From: Methylobacterium goesingense
GTDB taxonomy: Bacteria > Pseudomonadota > Alphaproteobacteria > Rhizobiales > Beijerinckiaceae
Assembly: GCF_022179225.1 (NCBI RefSeq)
Contig: NZ_BPQL01000058.1
Span: 24,491 to 88,490 of the forward strand
Reading direction: 5' to 3'
DNA length: 64,000 nt
Below, piece after piece: positions 18,386 through 28,748 of this stretch; within the stretch, counting starts at the first letter, position 1, and every line of letters begins with the position of its first letter. Position numbers and translations under genes: made by a program. The notes below the pieces were generated by a model. The model made no database searches. It had not been told where the DNA came from and worked only from the letters and a program-made list of their open reading frames with translations.

Positions 18386-18583
18386 CGCCGAGGCCCGCCG
18401 GCCGCTCCGATCACGGGCCGGCGGCTAGGCCGTTTCCCGGAGGCGGAGCCGGGACCGCCCTGAACCGAGAGATCCCCGCGGGATCGGGGCAGCCGCACGG
18501 CGCCATTTGAAGCGGGTCACGGATCGGAACCCCGTACGGGTGCCGCCGCGTTGGCGTTCGGATGTGTGAGGGAGACCGGACCC

Positions 18584-19069
18584 GTGCCCCCAGAAGATAC
18601 CCGCCACGACGATCATCTGCGCGATGCCGTCATCCTGGCCCGTGAGAATGTCCGCTCGGGCGGTCGGCCCTACGGGGCGGTGATCGTGCGCGATGGAACG
18701 GTGCTGGCCCGGTCGGTGAACACGATCGCGCTGACCAACGACCCAACCGATCACGCCGAGATGGTGGCCTTGCGCGAGGTCAGCCGCCGCCTGGGCACGC
18801 CGAAGCTTGAGGGTTGCATCGTATACGCCAGCGGAAGGCCCTGCTCGATGTGCCACGCGGCCATGCGCCTGTCCGGCATCCGCGAGGCCTATTTCGCCTT
18901 CAGCGCGGAGGAGGGGGAGGAATACGGACTCCTCGGTGCCGGCATCTACGCCGAGTTGTGCCGTCCCCTGGCCGATCAGCCGATGCGGGTGGCGCACCGC
19001 CCGGTCGTGGAGCCGGAGCACCCCTACGCCCTTTGGCGCGATCGCCAATCCCTCGCGCGGGAGAGCTGA
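18584..19069 (+). CDS. Nucleoside deaminase (CDA superfamily)
   Basis: A 161-residue zinc-dependent deaminase. The zinc and catalytic motif DHAEMVALREVS is followed by PCSMCHAAM, which together give the His, Glu and two Cys of the cytidine-deaminase fold. The pattern is closest to guanine deaminase or TadA-like enzymes; the substrate cannot be read from sequence. The GTG at 18584 with GAGGGAGA about ten bases upstream is the preferred start; other in-frame starts at 18551 (TTG) and 18566 (GTG) exist. It is isolated between fliO and flgB and has no evident flagellar role. Confidence 0.88.
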   Translation: MPPEDTRHDDHLRDAVILARENVRSGGRPYGAVIVRDGTVLARSVNTIALTNDPTDHAEMVALREVSRRLGTPKLEGCIVYASGRPCSMCHAAMRLSGIREAYFAFSAEEGEEYGLLGAGIYAELCRPLADQPMRVAHRPVVEPEHPYALWRDRQSLARES

Positions 19070-19079
19070 GCCGGCGATC

Positions 19080-19247
19080 GTGCAGCGCTGGATCCCCTTC
19101 CTGGCGGCGGCGCTAACCGTCGGAGGGGCTCTGGAGCCGAGGCGCGATGCGCGTCCGGCAACAGCCGCCTGTGTGCCCCTGAACCCCACCGTCTCCCCGC
19201 CGCCGGAATGCCTTCAGGCCCGCCCGCCGACGCAGCGCGAGCCCTGA
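19080..19247 (+). CDS. Putative small secreted peptide
   Basis: A possible 55-residue product from a GTG ten bases after the deaminase stop. It has a hydrophobic N-terminus (WIPFLAAALTVGGALE) that could be a signal, and two cysteines. No family is recognised and there is no clear ribosome site. It may simply be an open frame in GC-rich DNA. Confidence 0.3.
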   Translation: MQRWIPFLAAALTVGGALEPRRDARPATAACVPLNPTVSPPPECLQARPPTQREP

Positions 19248-19287
19248 CCCCGCAGCGCCGATCTCCCGGCCGATCTCCCGGCAGATC

Positions 19288-19303
19288 TTAACGCGGCGTT
19301 AAC
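19288..19303 (+). promoter_or_regulatory. CtrA box upstream of flgB
   Basis: TTAA-CGCGGCG-TTAAC, a perfect CtrA consensus 69 bases before the flgB start. It probably drives the flgB-flgC-fliE operon and perhaps fliQ-fliR-flhB behind it. Confidence 0.75.
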
Positions 19304-19311
19304 CATGGGGG

Positions 19312-19326
19312 CGGCAGATTTTGCCG
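19312..19326. promoter_or_regulatory. Palindrome CGGCA-GATTT-TGCCG upstream of flgB
   Basis: Third occurrence of the flagellar palindrome, 46 bases before the flgB start and nine bases after the CtrA box. A related half-site (CGGGCAGATTCTTCCG) lies at about 19335-19350. Confidence 0.5.
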
Positions 19327-19371
19327 GTCCCACCGGGCAGATTCTTCCGTGTGTGGGGAGGGGTCGCCACC

Positions 19372-19794
19372 ATGTCCGTCACCGACCTTTCCATCCTCGG
19401 CATGCTGCGCACGCGCATGCAGTGGCACCAGACCCGCCAGAAGTTGATCGCCGAGAACGTAGCCAACGCGGACATGCCGGGTTTCAAGCCGCGCGACCTC
19501 GCGAACCCTGAAATCGGCCGCCCCGGCGGCGCTCTCGCGCAGCCGGCGGGTGCTGCCACGGGCGGGGGCCTCGCGGTGACCAACGCCGCCCATATCGGGC
19601 CCGCCGGAGGACCGGAGGGGCCGGGCGCCGATCCGCGCCGGGTGAAGGGCTTCGAGATCCGGCCAAGCGGCAACGGCGTCAATCTCGAGGAAGAGATGAT
19701 GAAGGCCGGCGAAAACCAGGCGGATTACCAGATGGCCGCCTCACTCTATCAGAAGAGCCTCGATACCCTGAAGATCGCCATCGGAAAGCGCTGA
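19372..19794 (+). CDS. flgB: Flagellar basal-body rod protein FlgB
   Basis: FlgB is a proximal rod subunit. From the ATG at 19372, preceded by GGGGAGGGG, it is 140 residues. The rod signature QKLIAENVANADMPGFKPRD is present, with the C-terminal EEEMMKAGENQADYQMAASL and YQKSLDTLKIAIGKR. It starts a plus-strand operon flgB-flgC-fliE, under a perfect CtrA box. The upstream open extension to 19321 is not rod-like. Confidence 0.97.
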   Translation: MSVTDLSILGMLRTRMQWHQTRQKLIAENVANADMPGFKPRDLANPEIGRPGGALAQPAGAATGGGLAVTNAAHIGPAGGPEGPGADPRRVKGFEIRPSGNGVNLEEEMMKAGENQADYQMAASLYQKSLDTLKIAIGKR

Positions 19795-19829
19795 GCGATG
19801 ACATCGGCTGACCGGACGGAGGGCGCCCC

Positions 19830-20240
19830 GTGGACTTCCTGAAATCTCTGACCAGTGCCGCTTCGGGGCTCAAGGCCCAGTCGAGCCGGATGCGGGTCAT
19901 CGCCGAAAACATCGCCAACGCGGATTCAGCGCCCACCGCCCCCGGCGCCGAGCCCTACCGCCGCAAGATCCCGACCTTCCGCAGCCAGGTCGACCAGGAG
20001 ACCGGTGCATCCGTGATCGAAACGGGGCGCGTCCGCCGCGACACCGCGCCGTTCCGCACCAAGTACGAACCCGGCAACCCGAACGCCAACGCCAGGGGCG
20101 AGGTCGCGATGCCCAACGTCAACGGGCTGATCGAGAACATGGACATGCGCGAGGCCCAGCGCTCCTACGAGGCCAACCTCAACATGATCACGGCGACCCG
20201 CCGCATGGTCGCCAGGACGCTCGAGATCCTCAAGGCCTGA
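19830..20240 (+). CDS. flgC: Flagellar basal-body rod protein FlgC
   Basis: FlgC is a proximal rod subunit, here 136 residues from a GTG start with GGAGGG seven bases upstream. The motifs SRMRVIAENIANADSAPTAP near the N-terminus and NGLIENMDMREAQRSYEANL with NMITATRRMVARTLEILKA at the end are canonical. It follows flgB by 35 bases. Confidence 0.97.
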   Translation: MDFLKSLTSAASGLKAQSSRMRVIAENIANADSAPTAPGAEPYRRKIPTFRSQVDQETGASVIETGRVRRDTAPFRTKYEPGNPNANARGEVAMPNVNGLIENMDMREAQRSYEANLNMITATRRMVARTLEILKA

Positions 20241-20269
20241 ACCTTCGCTTCACCTGAAAGCCTGCCGCC

Positions 20270-20584
20270 ATGACCACCAACGCCTTCGCCGCCGGCGCCT
20301 ACGCGGCGATCCAGAACATCGGTGCCAAGGGCGCGCCCAAGCTCGCGCCGGCCTCTCAGACTGCGGGCTCGAACTTCACGTCGCTCCTGTCCTCGACCCT
20401 GGAATCCGTCGGCGAGGCGGGGCGCCGAGCCGACGGCCAGGCCATGGCGGTTGCGGGGGGCAAGGCCAACGTCGTCGATGTCGTCACCGCCGTGGCCGAG
20501 AGCGAGACCGCCCTGCAGACCCTCGTGGCCGTGCGCGACCGCGTGATCTCGGCCTACGAGGAAATCATGCGCATGCAGATCTAG
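20270..20584 (+). CDS. fliE: Flagellar hook-basal body protein FliE
   Basis: FliE joins the MS ring and rod. The 104-residue protein has a variable N-terminus, then the conserved tail VVDVVTAVAESETALQTLVA followed by VRDRVISAYEEIMRMQI, which is the family hallmark. It follows flgC by 29 bases in the same operon. The following gap to fliQ holds a T-run and a 13-base imperfect repeat of TTTCGTATCCCG. Confidence 0.95.
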   Translation: MTTNAFAAGAYAAIQNIGAKGAPKLAPASQTAGSNFTSLLSSTLESVGEAGRRADGQAMAVAGGKANVVDVVTAVAESETALQTLVAVRDRVISAYEEIMRMQI

Positions 20585-20671
20585 CCCGGAGATCCGGACC
20601 GACCGCAGGCCCCTTTTTTCGTATCCCGCTTTCGTATCCCGTTCGCTCAGCCGCGAGATGACATCCCCACC

Positions 20672-20938
20672 ATGACCGGTCTCGCCATCATCGACGTCGC
20701 CCGCGACGGAATCTTCGTCTTCCTCAAGGTCGCCGGTCCGAGCATGATCGTGGCCCTGGTGGTCGGGCTCGTGGTCTCCCTGGTCCAGGCACTGACGCAG
20801 ATCCAGGAGCAGACCCTGATCTACGTGCCCAAGATCGTGGCGGTGTTCGCCACCCTGCTCCTGACGCTGCCCTTCATGGGCGATGCGCTTGGCGGCTACA
20901 TGACGCGCATCGCGGCCCGCATCGTGTCCGGCGGCTAG
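20672..20938 (+). CDS. fliQ: Flagellar export gate protein FliQ
   Basis: An 88-residue protein with two membrane helices and the family motif LVQALTQIQEQTLIYVPKIV. FliQ is a subunit of the FliPQR export gate. It precedes fliR by 18 bases. Confidence 0.97.
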   Translation: MTGLAIIDVARDGIFVFLKVAGPSMIVALVVGLVVSLVQALTQIQEQTLIYVPKIVAVFATLLLTLPFMGDALGGYMTRIAARIVSGG

Positions 20939-20956
20939 AGCCTGCTATGAGAGGCC

Positions 20957-21721
20957 ATGAACCTCCTCCTGCCGGGCATCGCGGCGGCCTACCTCCTCAC
21001 CTTCGCGCGGATCGGCACCATGGTGATGCTGATGCCGGGTATCGGCGAGCAGATGGTCTCGCCGCGCCTGCGCCTCGCCTTCGCGCTGCTGCTGACGCTG
21101 ATCCTGTTCCCGACCGTGCGTCCGCTCCTACCGATGCAGGGCGGTGCCATCGCGGGGCCGGGCCTAATCGCGCTCCTCATCGGCGAATTGCTGGTGGGCC
21201 TCATGCTCGGACTGACGGTACGCATGCTGCTCGCCGCCCTGCAGACGGGGGGCATGATCATCTCGCAGCAGCTCGGTTTGTCCTACGCCATGACGGTGGA
21301 CCCGACGCAGGGCGGACAGCAGGCGGCGATCGGCAACTTCCTGACCCTTCTGGGGGTCACGCTGATCATGGCGAGCGACCTGCACCACGTGGCCCTGGAC
21401 GCGATCGGGCGCAGCTACGTGCTGCTGCCGCCGGACGGGGTGCCGGGCCTCGGGGAGGCGGCGAGCCTCGCCCTCAAGGCGGTCACGCGGGGCTTCGCGC
21501 TGGGCGTGCAGATCGCCGCGCCCTTCATCGCCTTCGGCATCCTGTTCAATATGGGTCTCGGCGTGCTGGCGCGCCTGATGCCCCAGATGCAGGTGTTCTT
21601 CGTGGCCGTGCCGGCCTCGGTCCTCATCGGCATGCTGGTGCTGTTCGGCAGCCTCGGCGTGATGATGGGCGTCTTCCTGGACGATATCGGGCGCTATCTC
21701 GGCGATCTCACCGGGCGCTGA
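20957..21721 (+). CDS. fliR: Flagellar export gate protein FliR
   Basis: A 254-residue polytopic protein of the type III export gate. The N-terminal PGIGEQMVSPRLRLAFALLL and the central QTGGMIISQQLGLSYAMTVD with PTQGGQQAAIGNF are typical FliR features. Six or more membrane helices are visible. It sits between fliQ and flhB, 24 bases before the latter, giving the common fliQ-fliR-flhB order. Confidence 0.97.
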   Translation: MNLLLPGIAAAYLLTFARIGTMVMLMPGIGEQMVSPRLRLAFALLLTLILFPTVRPLLPMQGGAIAGPGLIALLIGELLVGLMLGLTVRMLLAALQTGGMIISQQLGLSYAMTVDPTQGGQQAAIGNFLTLLGVTLIMASDLHHVALDAIGRSYVLLPPDGVPGLGEAASLALKAVTRGFALGVQIAAPFIAFGILFNMGLGVLARLMPQMQVFFVAVPASVLIGMLVLFGSLGVMMGVFLDDIGRYLGDLTGR

Positions 21722-21745
21722 GCCCGAGCCGGGGGGCTTGATCCG

Positions 21746-22813
21746 ATGTCGGACGAGGCCGATCCGGAGGACAAGACCGAAGACCCGACCCCGCGACGGA
21801 TCGAGAAGGCGATCGAGCAGGGCAATGTTCCCAACAGCCCCGAGATCAACACCTTCTTCATCCTGGCCGCCTTCACCATGGCGCTGCTGATGGCCTCCGG
21901 CTCCATCGCGCAAGGGCTTCTGGCGAGCCTGCGCGGCTTCCTGATGAACGCGCACCAGGTCCCCTCGGACCCGACCGCCTACACCGAGATGGGCATCCGC
22001 ATGCTCATCATCTGCGCGCAGGCGCTGGTGGTGCCCGTGGCCCTCGTGGTGGTGGCCGGGCTCGCGGCGGGCTTCGCGCAGCACCCGTTCGTGTTCAGCA
22101 CCGAGGCCCTGGGTCCGAAGTGGGACCGGATCTCGCCCATGGCCGGGGTCAAGCGCATCTTCGGCATGCAGGCGCTGTTCCAATTCGTGAAGGGGCTGGC
22201 CAAGCTCGGCATGGTGGGCATCGTCGGCGGCACCATCCTGTGGGGCGAGCGCGACCAGCTCGAGGTGTTCGTGCGCCTCGATCCCATCGCCATCCTGGCG
22301 ACCATCCTCGGCCTCGCCCTGAAGATGATGGCCGGCATGCTCTGCGTCTTCGTCGCCATCGCGCTCGGTGACGCGCTCTACCAGCGTTACAGCTGGCGCC
22401 AGCGTCTGCGCATGTCCAAGGAGGAGATGAAGCAGGAGCACAAGGAGAGCGAGGGCAGCCCCGAGGTGAAGGGCCGCATGAAGCAGTTGCGCGCCCAGCG
22501 CGTGAAGAAGCGCATGATGGCGGCCGTGCCCGACGCCACCGTCATCGTCACCAACCCGACCCACTACGCCGTGGCCCTGCGCTACGAGGCCGGCATGGCC
22601 GCGCCGATCTGCGTCGCCAAGGGCGTCGACAGCCTCGCCCTCAAGATCCGCGCGGTCGCCAAGGAGCACGACGTGCCCATCCTGGAGAACCCGCCGCTCG
22701 CCCGCGCCCTGCACGCCACCGTGGAGATCGACCAGGAGATCCCCGCCGAGCATTATCGGGCGGTGGCGGAAGTCATCGGGTACGTGATGCGCCTGCGCCG
22801 TCGCGTCGCGTGA
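21746..22813 (+). CDS. flhB: Flagellar export switch protein FlhB
   Basis: FlhB controls the substrate switch from rod/hook to filament export. The 355-residue protein begins with the acidic EDKTEDPTPRRIEKAIEQGN. Four membrane helices follow, then the linker MSKEEMKQEHKESEGSPEVK and the autocleavage motif NPTH at residues 270-273. The C-terminal domain continues ALRYEAGMAAPICVAKGVDS. Cleavage between Asn270 and Pro271 is expected. It ends the flagellar island; cckA follows after 42 bases. Confidence 0.97.
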   Translation: MSDEADPEDKTEDPTPRRIEKAIEQGNVPNSPEINTFFILAAFTMALLMASGSIAQGLLASLRGFLMNAHQVPSDPTAYTEMGIRMLIICAQALVVPVALVVVAGLAAGFAQHPFVFSTEALGPKWDRISPMAGVKRIFGMQALFQFVKGLAKLGMVGIVGGTILWGERDQLEVFVRLDPIAILATILGLALKMMAGMLCVFVAIALGDALYQRYSWRQRLRMSKEEMKQEHKESEGSPEVKGRMKQLRAQRVKKRMMAAVPDATVIVTNPTHYAVALRYEAGMAAPICVAKGVDSLALKIRAVAKEHDVPILENPPLARALHATVEIDQEIPAEHYRAVAEVIGYVMRLRRRVA

Positions 22814-22855
22814 GGAGTCGCGCTCGGGCCCGCCACCCTTTATGCACCTTCTTTC

Positions 22856-25630
22856 ATGAGAATTCCCGGCAACTTGCGCCGGTTTGCCCTTGTCGCGACG
22901 CCGAGCGGGGCGCTAACCGGAATGGCTTCAGGAGTGGATCGGCGGCGGATGGGCGAGTTCAGCGGACCGGGTAAGCCCGCGTCGAACGCGATCGATCGTT
23001 CCGAGCGGCCGGGGCGGGTGGGCCTGCTGCTCGTGCTGGCGGGGCTCCTCGTCGGCGCGGCGGTGGGTCTGTCCTTCGTGGCCAACGAGCAGGCGCAGCC
23101 GCTCATCCTCGGCCTGCTGGCGCTCCTGGCCATGGCGGGCGTGTTCTGCCTCTTCGCCCTCGCCATCGGGGCGATCCAGCTCGGGGGGCAGACCGCGCGC
23201 GACGACATCACCAAGGCCATCGTGGACGCGGCGCCCGACGGCGCCATCGTGGTGGAGGAGGGCGGACGCCTCATCTACGCCAACGAATCCTACCTGCGCA
23301 TCGCCGGGGGCGAGACCTTCGCGAGCCTGCCGCCGGTGGAACGGGTCTTCGTCGGCTCGCCCGAGGTCTCCGAGGCGGTCTACCGCCTGGCCCAGGCCGC
23401 CCGCGACGGGCTCGGCCATTCGGAAGAGATCCGGATGGCGCCGCCGCCCGGCGGTCCCGAGCGCGCCTTCGCGTGGTTCCGGATCGGGGTGCGGCCCATC
23501 GAGCGGCCGCGCCGGCCCGCCACCCTGTGGACGGTGAGCGACATCACGCACGAGCGCGAGCGCCAGGAAAACGTCTTCCAGGAACTTCAGCACGCGATCG
23601 ATTACCTCGACCACGCGCCCGCCGGCTTCCTGTCGATCGATCCGGCCGGCTCGATCGTCTACATGAACGCGACACTGGCGGCCTGGCTCGGCTACGACCT
23701 CGCCACGGTCGGCTCCGGGGGCCTGCGCCTGCCCGAGATCGCGCCGGGCGCCGACATGCTCACCGCCTCCGAGGGCCTGCCCGGCGAGGTCCGCACCGAC
23801 CGCTTCGACCTCGACCTGCGCCGCCGCAACGGACATCCGCTGCCGACCCGCCTCTACCACCGCGTCGCCTTCGGTCAGGACGGCCGGCCCGGTCCCTCGC
23901 GCACCTTCGTGCTCAACCGTTCGGCGGGTGCCGAGACCGACGAGCCGCAGCGCGTGGCCGAGGTGCGCCTCGCACGCTTCCTCAACAACAGCCCCATCGC
24001 GATCGCGACCCTGGACCAGGCCGGACACATCGCCCGGGCCAACACCTCCTTCGCCCGGCTGTTCGGCGGCCTGCCGCGCCAGGCCCTGCCGGACGGACGC
24101 AACGAGCTGCACAGCGAGCCCACCATGTGGGACGCGGTGGCCGAGCGAGACCGGGCCGGCCTGGAGGCCGCCCTCGCCAAGGCGGCGGCCGGTCTGGTCG
24201 AGGTGGCGCCGATCGAGATTGCCCTCGCGGGTCCGGGCACGCGCTCGGCCCGGGTCTGGCTCAGCCCGGCCGGTGGCGAGCCGGCCGGAACCTCGCGAGA
24301 CGACGAGGAGACCGGCAAGAACGACCGCGAGCGCGTCATCCTCTACGCTCTCGACACCACGGCTCAGCGCCAGCTCGAACAGCAAGTCGCCCAGGCGCAG
24401 AAGATGGACACGGTGGGCCAGCTCGCCGGCGGCATCGCGCACGACTTCAACAACGTCCTCCAGGCCATCATCGGCTACTCGGACCTGCTGCTGGCCAGCC
24501 ACAGGCCGACCGACCCGGCCTTCCAGGACATCATGCAGATCAAGCAGAACGCGAACCGGGCCGCGAGCCTGGTGCGCCAGCTGCTCGCGTTCTCGCGCCG
24601 CCAGACCCTGCGCCCGGAGGTGATGAATGTCGGCGAGGCGCTCTCCGACCTCACGCTGCTCCTGAAGCGCCTGCTCGGCGAGCGCGTCGACCTCGACCTC
24701 AAGCACGGACGCGACATCTGGCCGATCAAGGCCGACGTGAACCAGTTCGAGCAGGTCATCGTGAACCTGGCGGTCAACGCCCGCGACGCGATGCCGGAGG
24801 GTGGACGCCTGCTCATCCGCACCGCCAACGTGACGCACGACGCCGTGCCGGTGGAGAACCGCCTGGGCATGCCGACCGGCGACCACGTGCTGATCGAGGT
24901 GCTCGACACGGGACAGGGCATTCCGCCCGACGTGATGGAGAAGATCTTCGAGCCGTTTTTCACCACGAAGGAGATCGGCAAGGGCACCGGCCTCGGGCTC
25001 TCGACGGTGTTCGGCATCGTCAAGCAGAGCGGCGGTACCATCGACGTGCGCTCGACAGTGGGGGAGGGCACCGCCTTCCGGATCTACTTCCCGCGCCACG
25101 AGCCGAGCGCCGAGCCGGCTCCGGAGCCCGAGATCGCGCTTGCGCCCCCCGCCGGCCAGAGCAGCGCCGCCATCGCGGCGAGCCGGCTGAAGGGCGCGCC
25201 GGAGCTGGCACGGCCCGAGGCCGGCAAGCCCGCGCCGCGCAAGGTCGCGCAGGACCATACCGGCCAGGGCGTGATCCTGCTTGTGGAGGACGAGGACCCC
25301 GTGCGCGCCGTCAACAGCCGTGCCCTCTCGGCACGCGGTTATACGGTGCTGGAAGCGGCCTCCGGCCTCGACGCGCTCCGCATCATCGCCGAGACCAAGG
25401 AGACCATCGACCTCGTCGTGTCGGACGTAGTGATGCCCGAGATGGACGGGCCGACCCTGCTGCGCGAGCTCCGCAAGCAATCTCCCGACCTCAAGGTGAT
25501 CTTCGTCTCCGGCTACGCCGAGGATGCCTTCCGCAAGAACCTGCCGGACGGTGAGGATTTCAACTTCCTGCCCAAGCCGTTCAGCCTGAAGCAGCTCGTC
25601 GAGACCGTGAAGGAAACGATCGCCCGCTAG
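22856..25630 (+). CDS. cckA: Cell-cycle hybrid histidine kinase CckA
   Basis: CckA is the membrane kinase that, through ChpT, phosphorylates CtrA. In order the protein has two N-terminal membrane helices (about residues 55-107), PAS-like sensor domains (about 115-500), a HisKA domain with [20 protein letters not shown] (His529), a HATPase with [15 protein letters not shown] and [20 protein letters not shown], and a C-terminal receiver ([20 protein letters not shown]) with phospho-acceptor Asp857 in [12 protein letters not shown]. The start is uncertain; ATGs at 22922 and 22949 are alternatives. Its place behind flhB and beside genes with CtrA boxes is notable. Confidence 0.93.
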   Translation: MRIPGNLRRFALVATPSGALTGMASGVDRRRMGEFSGPGKPASNAIDRSERPGRVGLLLVLAGLLVGAAVGLSFVANEQAQPLILGLLALLAMAGVFCLFALAIGAIQLGGQTARDDITKAIVDAAPDGAIVVEEGGRLIYANESYLRIAGGETFASLPPVERVFVGSPEVSEAVYRLAQAARDGLGHSEEIRMAPPPGGPERAFAWFRIGVRPIERPRRPATLWTVSDITHERERQENVFQELQHAIDYLDHAPAGFLSIDPAGSIVYMNATLAAWLGYDLATVGSGGLRLPEIAPGADMLTASEGLPGEVRTDRFDLDLRRRNGHPLPTRLYHRVAFGQDGRPGPSRTFVLNRSAGAETDEPQRVAEVRLARFLNNSPIAIATLDQAGHIARANTSFARLFGGLPRQALPDGRNELHSEPTMWDAVAERDRAGLEAALAKAAAGLVEVAPIEIALAGPGTRSARVWLSPAGGEPAGTSRDDEETGKNDRERVILYALDTTAQRQLEQQVAQAQKMDTVGQLAGGIAHDFNNVLQAIIGYSDLLLASHRPTDPAFQDIMQIKQNANRAASLVRQLLAFSRRQTLRPEVMNVGEALSDLTLLLKRLLGERVDLDLKHGRDIWPIKADVNQFEQVIVNLAVNARDAMPEGGRLLIRTANVTHDAVPVENRLGMPTGDHVLIEVLDTGQGIPPDVMEKIFEPFFTTKEIGKGTGLGLSTVFGIVKQSGGTIDVRSTVGEGTAFRIYFPRHEPSAEPAPEPEIALAPPAGQSSAAIAASRLKGAPELARPEAGKPAPRKVAQDHTGQGVILLVEDEDPVRAVNSRALSARGYTVLEAASGLDALRIIAETKETIDLVVSDVVMPEMDGPTLLRELRKQSPDLKVIFVSGYAEDAFRKNLPDGEDFNFLPKPFSLKQLVETVKETIAR

Positions 25631-25635
25631 CGTTC

Positions 25636-25687
25636 GCCGGCACACGAAGATTCACCCGGTGAACCCCCGGAATCTTCGTGTGCCGGC
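25636..25687. repeat. 18-bp perfect inverted repeat between cckA and recA
   Basis: Arms GCCGGCACACGAAGATTC and its exact complement flank a 16-base loop, starting six bases after the cckA stop. As RNA it forms a long stem, but no T-run follows, so it is either an atypical terminator or a mobile palindromic element. It ends two bases before the recA -35 candidate. Confidence 0.8.
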
Positions 25688-25688
25688 C

Positions 25689-25717
25689 TTGTTCAATGAG
25701 AACAAAACAGGTACATA
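25689..25717 (+). promoter_or_regulatory. recA promoter with LexA-type half-sites
   Basis: A candidate promoter TTGTTC-N17-TACATA covers this stretch. Its spacer contains GTTC at 25691, GAAC at 25700-25703 and GTAC at 25711-25714. GAAC-N7-GTAC is one base from the alphaproteobacterial LexA operator GAAC-N7-GAAC, so SOS control of recA is likely though the site is imperfect. Confidence 0.6.
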
Positions 25718-25775
25718 ATCGGCATCCGAGGCGCATTGAGCCTTGCTCCTCCCCCATGCATAAGGATGCCGACGA

Positions 25776-26867
<1,092 letters not shown>

Positions 26868-26909
26868 GACCATCCCCTCCGCCCACGAGGCGGGAGGGGC
26901 CATCGCAGG

Positions 26910-26944
26910 AAAGGCCGCCGGGGCGTACCCGGCGGCCTTTCTTA
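26910..26944 (+). terminator. Rho-independent terminator after recA
   Basis: A 13-base-pair stem AAAGGCCGCCGGG/CCCGGCGGCCTTT with a five-base loop, running into TTTCTT. It terminates recA, 43 bases past its stop. Confidence 0.88.
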
Positions 26945-26992
26945 TTTCGAGCATCCCGTGTTCCGTGAAGCCACGGTGGACGCGGCCGGGAC

Positions 26993-27328
26993 CTAGCCCG
27001 GCGGGAGCACATCGACCTGGATCGACGCGTAGTAGGCCGCCAGATCGGCGATCTCCCCGTCGCTCAGGGGTTTGGCCACCACGTTCATGATCTCGTTGCG
27101 GCGGCCACCGTCCCGATACTCCGTCAGCGCCTTGACCAGATAGGGCTCGACCTGTCCGGAGAGGTTCGGCGCCTCGGGCAGCTTCGAGACCCCGTCGAGG
27201 CCGTGGCAGGTCTGGCAGGCGATGGCGGACTTGCGGCCGGCCTTCGCGTCACCGGCCCCGGCCTCGGTCGACACGACGGCGACGGCGAGCCCGCAGAGCA
27301 GACCCGCAATGAGACGAGCGGGCGTCAT
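26993..27328 (-). CDS. Class I cytochrome c
   Basis: A 111-residue exported mono-haem cytochrome c. It has a signal peptide (RLIAGLLCGLAVAVVSTEAG), the haem motif CQTCH at residues 38-42 and a distal methionine candidate in NEIMNVVAKPLSDGEIADLA. Its start lies one base after the stop of the sorbosone dehydrogenase gene, so the two are co-transcribed and it is probably the electron acceptor of that enzyme in the periplasm. Confidence 0.92.
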   Translation of the reverse strand: MTPARLIAGLLCGLAVAVVSTEAGAGDAKAGRKSAIACQTCHGLDGVSKLPEAPNLSGQVEPYLVKALTEYRDGGRRNEIMNVVAKPLSDGEIADLAAYYASIQVDVLPPG

Positions 27329-27329
27329 G

Positions 27330-28619
27330 CTACTTGCCCTCGTAGTAGATCCGGTAGATCGCGCCGGCCGTGTCGTCGGAGACCAGGAGCGATCCGTCGA
27401 GGAGCACGGCGACGTCGGTCGGGCGGCCGAGATATTCGCCGTCGGCCGTGAGCCAGCCCTCCGCGAAGGGCTTCGGCGCGCCGGCTTTACCGTCCTTGTC
27501 GATCGCCACGAACATGATCCGCGCCCCGATCGGCTGGGTCCGGTTCCAGGAACCGTGTTCGGCGGTGAAGATGCCGCCCTTGTAGGAATCGGGGAACATG
27601 CGTCCGTTGTAGAAGGTCATGCCGAGATCGGCCGCGTGCGGCGGCAGCTCGGCCTGGGGGAACACCACGTCCTTCGGCGGCGTCTCGTCCTTGTACTCGA
27701 CGGTGCGGACATGCCCGCCGCCGAACCACGGGAAGCCGAAATTCTCGCCCGCCTTGGCGATGCGATTCAGCTCGCCGGGGGGCGTGTCGTCGCCCATGCC
27801 GTCCACCTGGTTGTCGGTGAACCAGAGGGCCTTGTCGGCGGGGTTGAAGTCCATGCCCACCGAGTTGCGGATGCCGGTGGCGTAGACTTCGCGGTTCTTG
27901 CCGTCGGCATCCATTCGGATGATGCCGCCGATCCCGGTCTGCGCGTAGAGCTCGCGCTTGGCGGCCGGGGGCACGTTGTAGGGCTGACCCAGCGAGATGT
28001 AGGTCTTGCCGTCCGGGCCGACCCGGCACATCCGAGCCGTGTGGTTGTAGCTTTCCTCCGCGGCCGGGATCAGGTTGCCCTGCTTGACCAGCACGCCGGC
28101 GGCGACGTCGGGGCTCTCGTAGAAAAATTCGGCGGCCGGGAAGGACAGGACCCGGTTCTGCTCGACGATGGTCAGAACGCCGTCCTTGGAGAAGCAGACG
28201 CCGTTGGGGATCTTGAAGTCGATGCCGGGCGCGAAGGCGCGGACCTCGTCGGCGACCCGATCCTTGTCGCGGTCCGTGACCGTGAAGACCTTGCTCTTGC
28301 GGGTGCCGACGAACAGCACGCCCGCGTTGGGCCCGACCGCGATCGAGCGGGCATCCGGCACCACGGCGTAGAGGTCGATCTTGAAGCCGTCCGGGAGCTT
28401 GATCTTGGACAGCGTCTTGCGCAGGGCGTCGGCACGCCGGCCGGTCTGGGGGATTTCCGGCGCCTCGGCGGTGCCGGTGCTTTGCATGCCCGTGAGCTTC
28501 TCGAGGGCGTCGGCCTTCGCCTTTGTCTCGGCGGGGGCGGCGCCTTGCGCGAGGGCGCCGGCGGAGAACGCCAGCGCGGCGCAACCGGCCAGCAGCGTCG
28601 CGGTGAGGACCGATCGCAT
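27330..28619 (-). CDS. PQQ-type sorbosone dehydrogenase family protein
   Basis: A 429-residue periplasmic beta-propeller of the L-sorbosone/glucose dehydrogenase family, expected to oxidise a sugar or aldehyde using PQQ. The start at 28619 gives a signal peptide (TATLLAGCAALAFSAGALAQ). Family features include GFKIDLYAVVPDARSIAVGP, GIRNSVGMDFNPADKALWFT followed by DNQVDGMGDD, and AEHGSWNRTQPIGARIMFVA. The substrate is unknown. A cytochrome c gene follows directly. An LAGC in the signal could be a lipobox, but the hydrophobic stretch before it is short. Confidence 0.88.
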   Translation of the reverse strand: MRSVLTATLLAGCAALAFSAGALAQGAAPAETKAKADALEKLTGMQSTGTAEAPEIPQTGRRADALRKTLSKIKLPDGFKIDLYAVVPDARSIAVGPNAGVLFVGTRKSKVFTVTDRDKDRVADEVRAFAPGIDFKIPNGVCFSKDGVLTIVEQNRVLSFPAAEFFYESPDVAAGVLVKQGNLIPAAEESYNHTARMCRVGPDGKTYISLGQPYNVPPAAKRELYAQTGIGGIIRMDADGKNREVYATGIRNSVGMDFNPADKALWFTDNQVDGMGDDTPPGELNRIAKAGENFGFPWFGGGHVRTVEYKDETPPKDVVFPQAELPPHAADLGMTFYNGRMFPDSYKGGIFTAEHGSWNRTQPIGARIMFVAIDKDGKAGAPKPFAEGWLTADGEYLGRPTDVAVLLDGSLLVSDDTAGAIYRIYYEGK

Positions 28620-28693
28620 GAATGTCTCCCGGATTCCGCCCGCGTGGTCGGGGCGGTTGTGCCCCGACGATATGCGCCTGCCGGGCGCGCCGG

Positions 28694-28730
28694 CAAGGGG
28701 AGGGTGCAAGGGGAGGGTGCAAGGGGAGGG
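28694..28730. repeat. 13-bp tandem repeat, 2.8 copies
   Basis: CAAGGGGAGGGTG is repeated almost three times without mismatch between the MAPEG gene and the sorbosone dehydrogenase gene, in the leader or promoter of the latter. It is a purine-rich minisatellite that could vary in copy number. Confidence 0.85.
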
Positions 28731-28748
28731 GGATCGGTCGCCGACGCC

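Noticed and set aside
18425..19189. 254-codon minus-strand frame over the deaminase gene
   Set aside because: The plus-strand deaminase has zinc motifs; the antisense frame has none.
22928..25645. 905-codon open frame on the minus strand
   Set aside because: It is antisense to cckA, whose HisKA, ATPase and receiver motifs are clear.
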